Of a DNA stretch of 64,000 nt, positions 25,535-35,094 are shown piece by piece. This stretch comes from Microbacterium sp. AG238. GTDB lineage: Bacteria; Actinomycetota; Actinomycetes; Actinomycetales; Microbacteriaceae. Position 1 is the first letter of the stretch; each line of letters begins with the position of its first letter. The notes under the pieces were generated by a model. That model made no database searches, was not told the origin of the DNA, and was given only the letters and a program-made list of their open reading frames with translations. Both the position numbers and the translations under genes were made by a program. The stretch is taken from the NCBI RefSeq assembly GCF_003610405.1, contig NZ_RAQC01000001.1:1116001-1180000 (forward strand). The letters run 5' to 3'.

Positions 25535-27023
25535 TTCCGACTCCTTCGTTGGCAGAACCCGAGACCGGGGCGACACTCTCCCGGTCGAGCCGACGGGCGC
25601 GCAGGTTGCGGCGCACGAGCGGCCAGAACACCAGTAGTACACCGGTGGCGATGAGACTCGTCCACACCTGCGAGCGCCCCGACTCGGTCGTGAGCATGAC
25701 CACCACGACGGCGGCGATCGCGACGATGAGGAAGATGTTGAGCCACGGGTGCAGCCACATCTTCAGCTTGAGCGCGGCCACCTCCTCGGGCGTCATCCGC
25801 TGACGCAGACGCAGCTGGGTGAGGGCGATGAAGACGTAGACGAAGAGTGCGACGAGCCCGGCCGAGTTCATGATGAAGTCGAAGATGCCCGAGCCCGGAG
25901 TGAGGAAGTTGACGAGGGTCGCGATGAGCCCGCCGATCGTCGACGCCAGCAGTGCCATGACCGGGACGCCGTTGCGCGAACGCTTCGCGACGATCCTCGG
26001 GGCGAAGCCCTTGTCGGCCAGGGCCGAGAACATCCGCGACGCCGAGTACAGCCCCGAGTTGAGGACCGAGATGACGGCCGTGAAGATCACGAGCTGCATG
26101 ATGACGTCGGCCCCGGGGATGCCGAACCGCGACAGCGCGATCGTGAACGGCGCGTTCGCGACATCCGTCGGCGCCGGCAGCTCGTCCCACGGGACGACGG
26201 TGACGATGACGAGGACCGAGCCGACGAAGAACAGCAGGATGCGCCAGATGATCGTGCTCGTCGCCTGCCGGATGCCCTTGGCGGGATCGACGGACTCGGC
26301 CGACGCCATGACGGCGATCTCGGTGCCGAAGTACGAGAAGATCACGAGCGCGACGCCGGTGAAGGCGACGCCGATGCCGTGGGGCGCGAAGCCGCCGTGC
26401 TCCCACAGGTTGGGGACGGAGAAGGTCGCCTGCGGCCACAGTCCGAGCGCGAAGAGGATGCCGGCGCCGAGGAACACCACGATCGCGAGCACCTTGATGC
26501 TGGCGAGCCAGAACTCGACCTCGCCGAAGGTCCGCACCGAGATGACGTTCGTGCCGACGAAGACCGCCAGCAGGATCAGCGACCATCCCCAGGAGGGGAC
26601 GCCGGGGAACCAGGTGTGCATCGTCTCGCCGCCCAGCACGGCCTCGTAGGCGAGCACGCCGACCCAGAAGTACCAGTACAGCCACCCGACGAGATAGGCG
26701 GCCCAGTCGCCCAGCCCGACGCGGGCGTACTCCATGAACGAGCCGATCGCCGGCCGCGAGGCGGCCATCTCGCCGAGCATGCGCATCGCGAGGAAGACCA
26801 GCAGGCCGCCCAGCAGGTACGACAGGACCGCGGCGGGGCCGACCGTGCGGATCACGTTGCCGGATCCGACGAACAGACTGGCGCCGATGATGCCGCCGAG
26901 CGTGATCATCGTGACGTGGCGCGACCTCAGCTTGTTCGAGCGCGCCTTCGTCACCGCCCCGAGCCCCGCGGACGTCTCGGGCGAGACCGGGTTCTCCCAG
27001 CCGCTGGAGCTCGGGGCCGCCAC
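25527..27023 (-). CDS. GABA-permease-like APC transporter
   Basis: A 498-residue transporter of the amino acid-polyamine-organocation AAT group. KLRSRHVTMITLGGIIGASL then FVGSGNVIRTVGPAAVLSY is the conserved N-terminal segment of GabP/AnsP-type permeases, and about 12 hydrophobic segments follow. The GTG at 27023 is chosen because it lies 2 bp after the gabT stop; the open frame further upstream is antisense to gabT. Its position next to gabT suggests GABA uptake, though related amino acids are possible. Confidence 0.85.
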   Translation of the reverse strand: MAAPSSSGWENPVSPETSAGLGAVTKARSNKLRSRHVTMITLGGIIGASLFVGSGNVIRTVGPAAVLSYLLGGLLVFLAMRMLGEMAASRPAIGSFMEYARVGLGDWAAYLVGWLYWYFWVGVLAYEAVLGGETMHTWFPGVPSWGWSLILLAVFVGTNVISVRTFGEVEFWLASIKVLAIVVFLGAGILFALGLWPQATFSVPNLWEHGGFAPHGIGVAFTGVALVIFSYFGTEIAVMASAESVDPAKGIRQATSTIIWRILLFFVGSVLVIVTVVPWDELPAPTDVANAPFTIALSRFGIPGADVIMQLVIFTAVISVLNSGLYSASRMFSALADKGFAPRIVAKRSRNGVPVMALLASTIGGLIATLVNFLTPGSGIFDFIMNSAGLVALFVYVFIALTQLRLRQRMTPEEVAALKLKMWLHPWLNIFLIVAIAAVVVVMLTTESGRSQVWTSLIATGVLLVFWPLVRRNLRARRLDRESVAPVSGSANEGVGND

Positions 27024-27025
27024 GC

Positions 27026-28384
27026 TCAGACCCGCCCGAGCGCCGCGGCGATGACGTCGAGCCCGTCGTCGAGCAGCTCGTCGCCGATCGAGAGCGGCGG
27101 CAGGAAGCGGATGACGTTGCCGTAGGTGCCGCACGTGAGGACGATGACCCCCTCGGCGATGCAGGCCTTCGCGATCGCGGAGGTCAGGGCAGCATCCGGG
27201 GCGCCGGTGGCCGGGTCGACGAACTCGGCGGCGATCATCGCGCCGAGACCGCGGACGTCGCCGATGCGGGGGTCGGTCTCGCGCAGGGTGTTCAGCCGGT
27301 CCGTGAGGCGTGCGCCGATCTGCTGGGCACGCTCGACGAGCCCGTCGTTCTCGAACGCGTCGATCGCCGCGAGCGCCGCCGCGCAGGCGACGGGGTTGCC
27401 GCCGTACGTGCCGCCGAGGCCGCCGGGATGCGACGCGTCCATGAGGTCGGCACGACCGGTGACGGCCGCGAGCGGGAGGCCTGCGGCGATCCCCTTCGCC
27501 GTCGTGATGAGGTCGGGGACGATCCCGAAGTGCTCGCTGGCGAACATGGCACCGGTGCGAGCGAAACCGGTCTGCACCTCGTCGGCGATGAACACGACGC
27601 CGTTCTCGCGGCACCAGTCGGCGACCGCCGGCAGGAACCCGTCAGCAGGCACGATGAAGCCGCCCTCGCCCTGAATGGGCTCGATGACGACGGCGGCGAG
27701 GTTGTCGGCTCCGATCTGCTTCTCGATCTGCGAGATCGCGCGGGCCGCGGCATCCGGACCCGAGAGGCCGTCGCGGAACGGGTACGACAGCGGCGCACGG
27801 TAGACCTCGGGGGCGAAGGGCCCGAACCCGCTCTTGTAGGGCATCGACTTCGCGGTGAGCGCCATCGTGAGGTTCGTCCGGCCGTGGTAGCCGTGGTCGA
27901 AGGCGACGACCGCCTGACGGCCGGTCGCCTTGCGTGCGATCTTCACGGCGTTCTCGACCGCTTCGGCGCCCGAGTTGAACAGCGCGGTCTTCTTCTCGTG
28001 GTCACCGGGGGTGAGCCGGTTGAGGGCCTCGGCCACCGCGACGTACGACTCGTAGGGCGAGATCATGAAGCACGTGTGGGTGAACTGCGCCACCTGGGCC
28101 TGCACCGCGGCGACGACGGCGGGATGAGCGTTGCCGACCGAGGTGACGGCGATCCCGGACCCGAGGTCGATGAGCGAGTTCCCGTCGGCGTCGACGACGA
28201 CTCCGCCGCCCGCGGCGACGGCCTGGATCGGCACCGTGTGACCGACACCTGCCGGCACGGCGGCGGCCTTGCGGGCCAGCAGTTCTTCGGATCGGGGTCC
28301 GGGGATCGCGGTGACGACGCGGCGCTCCTGCGGGAGGGTCGGGCCGCCGAGGGGGATGGTCGGCGTCGAGGTCGAGGTGCTCAT
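27026..28384 (-). CDS. gabT: 4-aminobutyrate--2-oxoglutarate transaminase
   Basis: A 452-residue class-III aminotransferase. It contains VDADGNSLIDLGSGIAVTSV, FNSGAEAVENAVKIAR for PLP phosphate binding, FIADEVQTGFARTG, and the PLP lysine in TTAKGIAAGLPLAA, the expected order for GabT. It transfers the amino group of GABA to 2-oxoglutarate, giving succinate semialdehyde. The ATG at 28384 encodes MSTSTSTP. It is the first gene of the seven-gene operon ending at 18872, and is divergent from a PucR regulator. Confidence 0.93.
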   Translation of the reverse strand: MSTSTSTPTIPLGGPTLPQERRVVTAIPGPRSEELLARKAAAVPAGVGHTVPIQAVAAGGGVVVDADGNSLIDLGSGIAVTSVGNAHPAVVAAVQAQVAQFTHTCFMISPYESYVAVAEALNRLTPGDHEKKTALFNSGAEAVENAVKIARKATGRQAVVAFDHGYHGRTNLTMALTAKSMPYKSGFGPFAPEVYRAPLSYPFRDGLSGPDAAARAISQIEKQIGADNLAAVVIEPIQGEGGFIVPADGFLPAVADWCRENGVVFIADEVQTGFARTGAMFASEHFGIVPDLITTAKGIAAGLPLAAVTGRADLMDASHPGGLGGTYGGNPVACAAALAAIDAFENDGLVERAQQIGARLTDRLNTLRETDPRIGDVRGLGAMIAAEFVDPATGAPDAALTSAIAKACIAEGVIVLTCGTYGNVIRFLPPLSIGDELLDDGLDVIAAALGRV

Positions 28385-28429
28385 TCCGCGACAGTAGGAC
28401 GCGCATCGCGCAACCCGCATTCGCCGGGA

Positions 28430-28467
28430 TGTACAGTTGCCGCACCTCTTATCGCCCGTCTGTACAG
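28430..28467. promoter_or_regulatory. paired TGTACAG sites between gabT and pucR
   Basis: Two direct copies of TGTACAG lie at 28430-28436 and 28461-28467, 31 bp apart, or about three helical turns. They occupy the 84-bp region between the divergent gabT and PucR-type genes. The second copy overlaps the pucR ribosome site, which fits autoregulation. That they bind the PucR protein is inference. Confidence 0.55.
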
Positions 28468-28468
28468 G

Positions 28469-29995
28469 ATGCCGATGCCCACCGCCACTCCCCCGTCGCC
28501 GACGATCCGCGCGCTGCTGGCCCGGCGCGAACTGGATCTGCGCCTCTCGACACCCGCCGACGACCCCCATCTCGACGCACCCGTGCGCTGGGTCCACAGC
28601 TCCGATCTCGCCGACCCGACGCCCTTCCTCTCGGAGGACGTGGTGCTGCTGACGACGGGCACGCAGTTCACGGCCGACCTCGATGCGGACGCGGAGGCGG
28701 ACGCCTACGTGAGCAGGCTTCGGGCGCGCGGCATCCGCGGCCTCGGGTTCGGTACCGAGGTCGTGCGCGACGGCATCCCCGGACCTCTGCGGAATGCATG
28801 CGCGGCCGCGGGGATGCCGCTGTTCGAAGTGCCCTACCGCACGCCGTTCATCGCCGTGGCGCGGGCGGCCGCCGAGGCCATCGCGGCGCAAGCGTACGCT
28901 CGGCGCAGCTGGGCGCTCGACGCGCAGCGCGCCCTCGCGATCGCCGCCCTGCGCCCCGACGGCTTCGACGCGACGCTCGCCGAGCTCGCGCGTCAGCTCG
29001 GCGCCTGGGTGGGCCTCTACGACGCCTCGGGGACGCTGACGCACGAGCACTCCTCCGCCGGTTCGTCGGTCGACGACGAGCTGCGCCGAGCCGTGGACGC
29101 GGAGGCAGCGGCCCTGCTGCGCCGGGGCGGCGGAACCGGTGCCGCGATGCGGCTGGCGGGGCACCCGGTCACGCTGCAGACGCTCGGATCGGGGGGTCGC
29201 CGGGGCGTCCTGGTCACCGCCGGAGTGGAACTCGATCAGGACGCCCGGGCCGTCGTCACCGCCGTCGTCGCGACGACCGGCCTCGCCCTCGAGCAGCGCC
29301 GGATGACCGCCGGGGCGTGGAGCGGGCTGCGGGCTGCCCTCGTCGACCTCCTCGCGGATGGGCACCTCGCCCTCGCCCGTAGAGTCGCGACCGACGCGTG
29401 GGGCGGCTTCCCCGCCGCGCCCTACGTCGTCGCCGTCGCCGATGCGCACGCGCCCACGGGCGCCCGGGAAGTGCTCGACAACCACGCGACCGCCGGCCGG
29501 CTGTTCTACGGCCGCGACGAGGACGGGGTCCTCCTCATCGTGGGGGCGTCCGAGCGCGGGGTCCTCGACGGCATCGCCGCGCGCTTGTCGTGGCGGATCG
29601 GAACCGCCGCGGCGGCGACCGATGATGACGTGACCTCGGCGCGCGATCGGGCACGGCTCGCACGCGACCGCGGACGGCCGGGGGCGGCCACCGATGTCGT
29701 CGACGCTCCGGGCGACCTGCTCGACGATCTCGCTACGGCCCCCTCGCGCGCCCGCGCCGGCGCCGAGCTCGCCCCGCTGCGCACCCACGACGCGCGGCAC
29801 GGCACGGCGCTCGAGGCGACGCTCGTCGCGTGGCTCGACCATGACGGCGCCCACGAGGCCACGGCCCGCGCGCTCGGCGTGCACCGGCACACCGTCCGCA
29901 CGCGCATCGCTCTCGCGCAGCGCCTGCTCGGCCGCGACCTGACGACCTTCGCCGATCGCGCCGCCGTCTGGACGGCACTGCGCCTCTCCCCCTGA
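28469..29995 (+). CDS. PucR-family transcriptional regulator of the putrescine/GABA operon
   Basis: The 508-residue product has the PucR-type N-terminal ligand domain (WVHSSDLADPTPFLSEDVVL, then LLTTGTQF), a central region, and a C-terminal PucR HTH (HEATARALGVHRHTVRTRI then ALAQRLLGRDL). The ATG at 28469 (or 28475) follows ACAGG. PucR proteins activate nitrogen-compound catabolism; the divergent gabT operon is the obvious target, with GABA or putrescine the likely effector (inference). Confidence 0.85.
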   Translation: MPMPTATPPSPTIRALLARRELDLRLSTPADDPHLDAPVRWVHSSDLADPTPFLSEDVVLLTTGTQFTADLDADAEADAYVSRLRARGIRGLGFGTEVVRDGIPGPLRNACAAAGMPLFEVPYRTPFIAVARAAAEAIAAQAYARRSWALDAQRALAIAALRPDGFDATLAELARQLGAWVGLYDASGTLTHEHSSAGSSVDDELRRAVDAEAAALLRRGGGTGAAMRLAGHPVTLQTLGSGGRRGVLVTAGVELDQDARAVVTAVVATTGLALEQRRMTAGAWSGLRAALVDLLADGHLALARRVATDAWGGFPAAPYVVAVADAHAPTGAREVLDNHATAGRLFYGRDEDGVLLIVGASERGVLDGIAARLSWRIGTAAAATDDDVTSARDRARLARDRGRPGAATDVVDAPGDLLDDLATAPSRARAGAELAPLRTHDARHGTALEATLVAWLDHDGAHEATARALGVHRHTVRTRIALAQRLLGRDLTTFADRAAVWTALRLSP

Positions 29996-30010
29996 CCCGC
30001 CCCTGGTTCC

Positions 30011-30072
30011 GTCGACTCGCCACGAAACGCGGATCCGGGCCCCGCCGCATCCGCCGTTTCTGGCGACTCGAC
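30011..30072. repeat. 62-bp palindromic intergenic repeat, copy 1
   Basis: The ends are GTCGACTCGCCA and TGGCGACTCGAC, and the body has CGAAACGCGGAT and ATCCGCCGTTTC arms. It differs from copy 2 (35800-35861) at only three positions. It lies between two converging genes, where it can act as a bidirectional terminator. Confidence 0.85.
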
Positions 30073-30087
30073 GAGGAAGGAAGAGAG

Positions 30088-30936
30088 TCAGGCGCCGAGA
30101 TTGTCGGAGAGGACCTCGAGCACCTGCGCGCGCACGGCGTTCGCGCCGCCGGGCAGGCGGGCGGCCACCTCGTCGGCGAGAGCCTCGACGAACAGCGCAT
30201 GCGCGGCGCGCGACGTGTGTTCGAGCTCATCGCGGAAGCTCGTCCCCGCCGGCGCGATGACGAGCGCGTGCGTGGCTCGTTCGACGAGCGGGGATGCCGC
30301 GAACGAGGTGATCGCGATGACGACGGCTCCCCCGGTGGCAGCCGCCGCCGCGGCCCGCAGACTCGCCTCGTTCGCGCCCGAGCCGCTCACGACGATGCAG
30401 ACGTCACGACTGCCGAGCTGCCGAGCGGAGATCTGCTGCGCGATGACGTCGGCGATCACCTCGGCCGGTCGGCCCACGGCGGTCAGGCGCATCGCGAGAT
30501 CGCTCGCGACCGGCGACGAGAGCCCGTTCGCCACGACCAGAAGCCGCCCGGCGCCCACGACAGCCGTCACCGCTCGCTCGACCTCGTCAGCCTCGAGCAG
30601 ACTCGTCGACGCCGGCAGCGACGCCGCGGCTCGATCGATCGAACTGCGCAAGCGCCCGAGTGCCCCGTCGCCGTGGTCGGATGCCGCCGGCGCGGCCGCT
30701 CCGAGCTCTGCGGCGAGCGCGACCCGCAGCTGCGGATAGCCGCGGAACCCGAACGTCTGACAGGCGCGGACGACCGACGAACGGGCGACCCCCGCGCGAT
30801 CGGCCAGCTGCTGCGCGGTGAGTTCGACCACGACCTCGGGCGCGTCGAGGATCACGTCCGCGACTCGACGCTCGGTCGGCTGCAGCCCGTTGCGGAGCGC
30901 CTGGATGCGCACGGTCGGCGGAGCGTTACCGGACAC
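30088..30936 (-). CDS. MurR/RpiR-family regulator with SIS domain
   Basis: A 282-residue protein. The N-terminal HTH_6 region (about residues 12-75) ends with AGVARSSVVRACQTFGFRGY then PQLR, the RpiR recognition signature. The C-terminal SIS domain (about 115-250) contains CIVVSGSGANEASLRAAAAA, a phosphosugar-binding S-G-S-G loop. Such regulators sense sugar phosphates. It is the last gene of the phosphonate-type transporter operon, overlapping the second permease by 11 bp, so its ligand may be the compound imported. The start is GTG at 30936. Confidence 0.88.
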   Translation of the reverse strand: MSGNAPPTVRIQALRNGLQPTERRVADVILDAPEVVVELTAQQLADRAGVARSSVVRACQTFGFRGYPQLRVALAAELGAAAPAASDHGDGALGRLRSSIDRAAASLPASTSLLEADEVERAVTAVVGAGRLLVVANGLSSPVASDLAMRLTAVGRPAEVIADVIAQQISARQLGSRDVCIVVSGSGANEASLRAAAAAATGGAVVIAITSFAASPLVERATHALVIAPAGTSFRDELEHTSRAAHALFVEALADEVAARLPGGANAVRAQVLEVLSDNLGA

Positions 30937-31759
30937 GTGCGCCCTCCATGATCCGTCGGCGGATGCGGCCCGAGATGCCGTCGATCGTCATCGTGACGAC
31001 GATCACGACGATCAGCAGCATCCCCACCGTCGACCATTCACGGTACTGGGTGTAGGTCGTCAGCATGTCGCCGATCCCGCCGACTCCGATGAGCCCGAGG
31101 ACGGCCGACGAGCGCACGTTGATCTCGAAGCGGTAGAGCCAGAACGACAGGAACACCGGGGTCGCCTGCGGCCAGACGCCCCATCGCAGCACCTGTGCCG
31201 AGCTGCCGCCGGCGGCACGCGCCGCCTCGACGGCACCGACGGGAACGGCCTCGACGGCTTCGTAGCCCCACTTACCGAGGGTGCCGATGCCATTGATCGC
31301 GAGGGCGAGAGCCCCCGTGAGGGGAGTGAGACCGGTCATCGAGAGGATGATGATCGCGAAGATGATCTCGGGCACCGCGCGGATCGTCGAGAACACGAAC
31401 CGCAGGATCGCGCGCAGCCATGCCGGACCGAAACCCCGGGCCGCCACCAGGCTGAGCGGCGTGGCCACGATGACCCCGAGCACGGTCCCTACCCACGCCA
31501 TCTGAACGCTCTGCCAGGTCTGCCACAGAGCGTCCGGCAGCTTCCCCCACGTCGGCGACGAGAACATGAGCCAGCCGTAGCGCACGAGCTCGGCGGGCAG
31601 GTCGGCCAGCCGCGACCAGGTGATGTCCACCGACCAGAAGGCCAGGATGACGACAACCGTCACGGCGGCGGCGACCACGGTGCGCACCCGTCGACGCGGG
31701 CGGGAGGGCACGGCTTGCGCTGACGTGTGTCGCGTATCGGCGAGAACGGGAGCGGTCAT
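30926..31759 (-). CDS. phnE: phosphonate-type ABC transporter permease (second)
   Basis: A 277-residue membrane protein with about six hydrophobic segments and the PhnE-type EAA loop (EAARAAGGSSAQVLRWGVWP). It ends in a conserved VGGIGDMLTTYTQYREW segment. The ATG overlaps the stop of the first permease gene (ATGA). With the ATPase and binding protein it forms a PhnC-D-E-E importer. No C-P lyase genes are nearby. Confidence 0.88.
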   Translation of the reverse strand: MTAPVLADTRHTSAQAVPSRPRRRVRTVVAAAVTVVVILAFWSVDITWSRLADLPAELVRYGWLMFSSPTWGKLPDALWQTWQSVQMAWVGTVLGVIVATPLSLVAARGFGPAWLRAILRFVFSTIRAVPEIIFAIIILSMTGLTPLTGALALAINGIGTLGKWGYEAVEAVPVGAVEAARAAGGSSAQVLRWGVWPQATPVFLSFWLYRFEINVRSSAVLGLIGVGGIGDMLTTYTQYREWSTVGMLLIVVIVVTMTIDGISGRIRRRIMEGARVR

Positions 31760-32556
31760 GCGAGCCTCCGTCGCAGGGCGGAGCTGGCGGCGTCGATGAC
31801 GAGCACGACGACGAGGATCTCCAGGATGATGAGCGACAGCTGGTCGTACCGGTAGAAGGTGCGCACGGCGTCGATGATGAGGCCCATGCCACCGGCGCCG
31901 ACGAGTCCGAGGACAGTCGACGCGCGGACGTTGAGCTCGAGGACGTACAGCGTCTGCGCCGCAAAAGCGGGCCAGGTGTCGGGCAGGGCGAGGGCCCGAT
32001 TGATCTGCAGCTGCGTCCCGCCCGCGGCGCGGCCCGCTTCGAGGGGGCCCGTGTCCATCGCGTCGATCTGTTCGGAGACGAGCTTCACGATGATGCCGAC
32101 GTTGAAGATCACGAGGGCGAGGATGCCGGGCAGCGCGCCCACCCCGACCATCGCCACCAGGATCGCCGCCGACAGCAGGTCGGGAACGCTCCGGACGATG
32201 TTGAGCATCGCGCGGACCGCGCCCCGCAGTACCGGACGCGGGTTGGTCGGCCGAGCCGCCCACAGACTCAGCGGCAGCGAGAGCGCGGCCCCCACCGCGG
32301 TGCCGATCACCGCCATCTGGAGCGTCTCCAGCAGCGGGGCGACGGTCCGCGGGAAGAAGGTCCAGTCCGGCTGCAGCAATCCGAGCACCTTGTCGGCTCC
32401 GTGCTGCCAGTTGCGCGCGATGCCCGACAGGTCGAGTCCGACGCCGATTCCCGGGAGGCAGGTGACCACGGTGATCGCGGTGACGATCCCCGCGACCAGC
32501 CACGGCACCGCACGTCCGCGGGGCCGCGGCGGGATGACGAGTGCGGGCGCGCTCAT
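31756..32556 (-). CDS. phnE: phosphonate-type ABC transporter permease (first)
   Basis: A 266-residue PhnE-family permease. It has the EAA loop [20 protein letters not shown], a membrane segment near residue 20, and the C-terminal [20 protein letters not shown] motif. It is about 40% similar by eye to the second permease, so the pair probably arose by duplication and works as a heterodimer. ATGA overlaps at both ends couple it to phnC and the second permease. Confidence 0.88.
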   Translation of the reverse strand: MSAPALVIPPRPRGRAVPWLVAGIVTAITVVTCLPGIGVGLDLSGIARNWQHGADKVLGLLQPDWTFFPRTVAPLLETLQMAVIGTAVGAALSLPLSLWAARPTNPRPVLRGAVRAMLNIVRSVPDLLSAAILVAMVGVGALPGILALVIFNVGIIVKLVSEQIDAMDTGPLEAGRAAGGTQLQINRALALPDTWPAFAAQTLYVLELNVRASTVLGLVGAGGMGLIIDAVRTFYRYDQLSLIILEILVVVLVIDAASSALRRRLA

Positions 32557-33371
32557 GCGTCGAGCCGGTCCTCGGCCGTCAGCGATCGCCCGTAGATGCC
32601 GGCGAAGTCCGCGTCGGAGGCGTCCGCTGCCGTGCCGTCGTAGACGACCTCGCCCGCCCGCATCCCGATCAGCCGCACGCCGTAGGTGCGCGCCAGGTCG
32701 AGCAGGTGAAGGTTCACCAGCACCGTGATGCCGAGCTCGGTGTTGATGCGCTGAAGGTCTTTCATGACTCCGTGCGCGGTGGGCGGGTCGAGGCTCGCGA
32801 CCGGCTCGTCGGCCAGGACGATGCGCGGCTGCTGCGCGAGGGCGCGCGCGATCGCGACACGCTGCTGCTGACCTCCCGAGAGAGCGGCGGCGCGATCCCA
32901 GACCCGCGGCAGCATCCCCACACGTTCGAGCGCCTCGAAGGCGAGGCGGCGATCGTCCGACCGGTAGGCGCCCAGCAGGGTGCGCCACACCGGGGTATGG
33001 GCGAGGCGACCGACGAGGACGTTGTTGAGCACGCTCGTGCGACCGGCGAGGTTGAAGCCCTGGAACACCATGCCGATGTCGCCGCGCAGGCGACGCAGCT
33101 CGCGCCCGCGCGCCGTGTCGACGCGCACGCCGCCGACCTCGAGGACGCCCGAGGTCACGGGGACGAGGCCGTTGATCGTGCGGATGAGGGTCGACTTTCC
33201 CGATCCCGAGAGACCCACGACGGCGACCATCTCGCCCGCACCGATCTCGAGTGAGACCCCGCGCAGGCCGAGGGTGCCGTTCGGGTAGCGAACCGTGACG
33301 TCGTGCAGCCGGATGTCCGACGGCGATGCCGGGGCCGAGGCCCCGGCATCGCGTGCAGTGGTGTCGGTCAC
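32553..33371 (-). CDS. phnC: phosphonate-type ABC transporter ATP-binding protein
   Basis: A 272-residue ATPase with Walker [13 protein letters not shown] (about residue 53), ABC signature [15 protein letters not shown], Walker [14 protein letters not shown], and a PhnC-like [20 protein letters not shown] segment. It powers import through the two PhnE-type permeases. The start is GTG at 33371, overlapping the phnD stop as GTGA. Confidence 0.92.
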   Translation of the reverse strand: MTDTTARDAGASAPASPSDIRLHDVTVRYPNGTLGLRGVSLEIGAGEMVAVVGLSGSGKSTLIRTINGLVPVTSGVLEVGGVRVDTARGRELRRLRGDIGMVFQGFNLAGRTSVLNNVLVGRLAHTPVWRTLLGAYRSDDRRLAFEALERVGMLPRVWDRAAALSGGQQQRVAIARALAQQPRIVLADEPVASLDPPTAHGVMKDLQRINTELGITVLVNLHLLDLARTYGVRLIGMRAGEVVYDGTAADASDADFAGIYGRSLTAEDRLDA

Positions 33372-34342
33372 TGCAGTCCGAGCGCCTGCGCGGCGCGTGC
33401 GACGACGTCGAGCGACGAGGCGTCGGCGGGGGCGAGCTTGGTGATCGAGTAGATGCTCTGCAGCACTTCCGAGCCTTCCGGGGTGTTCGAGAAGTCCTCG
33501 AGCGCGGTCGCGATGCGCTCGCGCAGCTCCGGCGAGAGGTCCGAGCTCAGCGCGACACCGTCGTTGGGGATCTCTTCGGTCATCGCGAACACGACGACCT
33601 TCTGCCCGACATCCGGGGTGTCCTTCTTCACGATCGTGCGCGCGTCCCAGAAGCTGAACCCGACCTCGGCGTCGCCGTTGTAGACCGCGAGCACGGACGC
33701 GTCGTTCGCGGTCACGGGCAGCTGATCGATGTCGCTGTCGGTGTCGAGCCCGGCCTCCTGCAGCGCGAGGATCGGGTAGATGTAGCCGGCGGGCGACCCG
33801 GGGCCGAGCACGGCGACTTTCGCACCCTTGACCTTGGTGATCGAGTCGAGGCCCGCGGGGCCCGTCATCGCGTCGGCGCCGTTGCAGAAGAGCATCCCGT
33901 CGCGCTCGACGGGAGCGTCATCGCAGTACTTGTCGGGGTCGTTCGTCATGAACTGCGCGGGATAGCTGATGTTCCCGTTGCGCTCGGTCTGCAGCACGAC
34001 GTCAGCGCCGTACATGTCGTTGGCCTGCCACAGCTGCAGCGACGGAAGGAAACCGATCTGCGCCTGGCCGGCGCCCATCGCCTCGACCGCGGCCTGGTAG
34101 TCCTTCGAGACCACACCGGTGACCTCGATGCCGAGCTCGTCGCTCAAGTAGTCGGTGAGCGGAGCCGCGGTCTCGACGAGCCCGTTCTGGTCCTGCGAGG
34201 GGACGAGCGCGAGCACGAGCGAGGTCGGGTCGGCGGCGGCCTGGGGGGTGTTGCCGGCGGCGGGCGAGCCCGCGCAGCCGGCCAGGGTGATCGCGGCGAT
34301 GGCGCTGACGGCAGCCGCGGCGACAAGTCGGGTGGTGCGCAT
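33368..34342 (-). CDS. phnD: phosphate/phosphite/phosphonate-binding lipoprotein
   Basis: A 324-residue substrate-binding protein. A lipoprotein signal peptide ends in the lipobox LAGC (Cys23). The mature part follows the PhnD fold, with [40 protein letters not shown] and [14 protein letters not shown]. The ligand may be phosphonate, phosphite or another phosphorylated small molecule; without C-P lyase or phosphite dehydrogenase nearby it cannot be fixed. It is the second gene of the operon, following the HAD phosphatase by 39 bp. Confidence 0.9.
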   Translation of the reverse strand: MRTTRLVAAAAVSAIAAITLAGCAGSPAAGNTPQAAADPTSLVLALVPSQDQNGLVETAAPLTDYLSDELGIEVTGVVSKDYQAAVEAMGAGQAQIGFLPSLQLWQANDMYGADVVLQTERNGNISYPAQFMTNDPDKYCDDAPVERDGMLFCNGADAMTGPAGLDSITKVKGAKVAVLGPGSPAGYIYPILALQEAGLDTDSDIDQLPVTANDASVLAVYNGDAEVGFSFWDARTIVKKDTPDVGQKVVVFAMTEEIPNDGVALSSDLSPELRERIATALEDFSNTPEGSEVLQSIYSITKLAPADASSLDVVARAAQALGLQ

Positions 34343-34381
34343 GAGTGGATGTCCTTCGGGTGTTGTGAGAGGTGTACGGGA

Positions 34382-35080
34382 TCAGGGGGCGGATGCCGCG
34401 GCCCACGCCTCGATGCGCGGCAGCAGTTCGGTGAGCGTGTCGGCGTGGAAGGTCGGGGATGCCGCAGCATCCGTCCACGGCCCGACGAGCGCGGTGTCGT
34501 ATCCGCGCCGGTGCGCGGGCTCGAGGTCGTTGCGCCAGATGTCGCCGACCGCGAGCACCCGGCGGTCGCGGACCTCGGGCGCGTCGAGCAGCCGTTCGAG
34601 TCCGGCGGGCTTGCCCGCGTCGGTGACGATGCGCGCGAAAGCGTCACCGAGCCCGAGCGCGTCGAGGGTCTCCGCGACGCGGATCGCCGGGGCGTTGGTG
34701 ACGAGGACGCACTCGGCCGGAAGGCGTTCGGCGACCGCGGCGAGCCCGACCGGCGCCTCGACGGGAGCGAGATCAGTCCCCAGCAGCGCGCGGCTGTCGA
34801 GGTAGGCGCGCGACAGCGCCTCGGCGCCGACCCCCGCATCCTCGGCGACGAGGCGGATCACGTCGTACGCGTCGAGGGGCGCCCCGGCCCCGACGGGTCG
34901 GCCGCGCATCCCGTCGTCGACCCGGGCGAGGAACCGGTCGGGCTCGCCGGAGGCAGCGGCGGCAGCACGCGCGTAGGCGAGCACCGGCCCGTCGCCGAGG
35001 GCGACGGTTCCGTCGAAATCGAAGATGATGAGAGCAGGGTTCGGCACGGATCGGACTTTCTGAGTGGACGCTTCGTCCAT
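34382..35080 (-). CDS. HAD-superfamily hydrolase linked to the importer
   Basis: A 232-residue haloacid dehalogenase-type phosphatase. Motif I is IIFDFDGTVALGD, motif II VLVTNAPAIR, motif III the Lys in DAGKPAGLERLL, and motif IV LAVGDIWRNDLEPAHRRG. All four catalytic motifs are intact. A small alpha-helical cap lies between I and II. It heads the transporter operon, so it probably dephosphorylates or otherwise processes the imported compound (inference). The start is uncertain: ATG 35080 leaves only 14 bp to the divergent gene, whereas a GTG at 35047 would leave more room for promoters. Confidence 0.8.
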   Translation of the reverse strand: MDEASTQKVRSVPNPALIIFDFDGTVALGDGPVLAYARAAAAASGEPDRFLARVDDGMRGRPVGAGAPLDAYDVIRLVAEDAGVGAEALSRAYLDSRALLGTDLAPVEAPVGLAAVAERLPAECVLVTNAPAIRVAETLDALGLGDAFARIVTDAGKPAGLERLLDAPEVRDRRVLAVGDIWRNDLEPAHRRGYDTALVGPWTDAAASPTFHADTLTELLPRIEAWAAASAP

Positions 35081-35094
35081 CGTTAGGTGCACAC

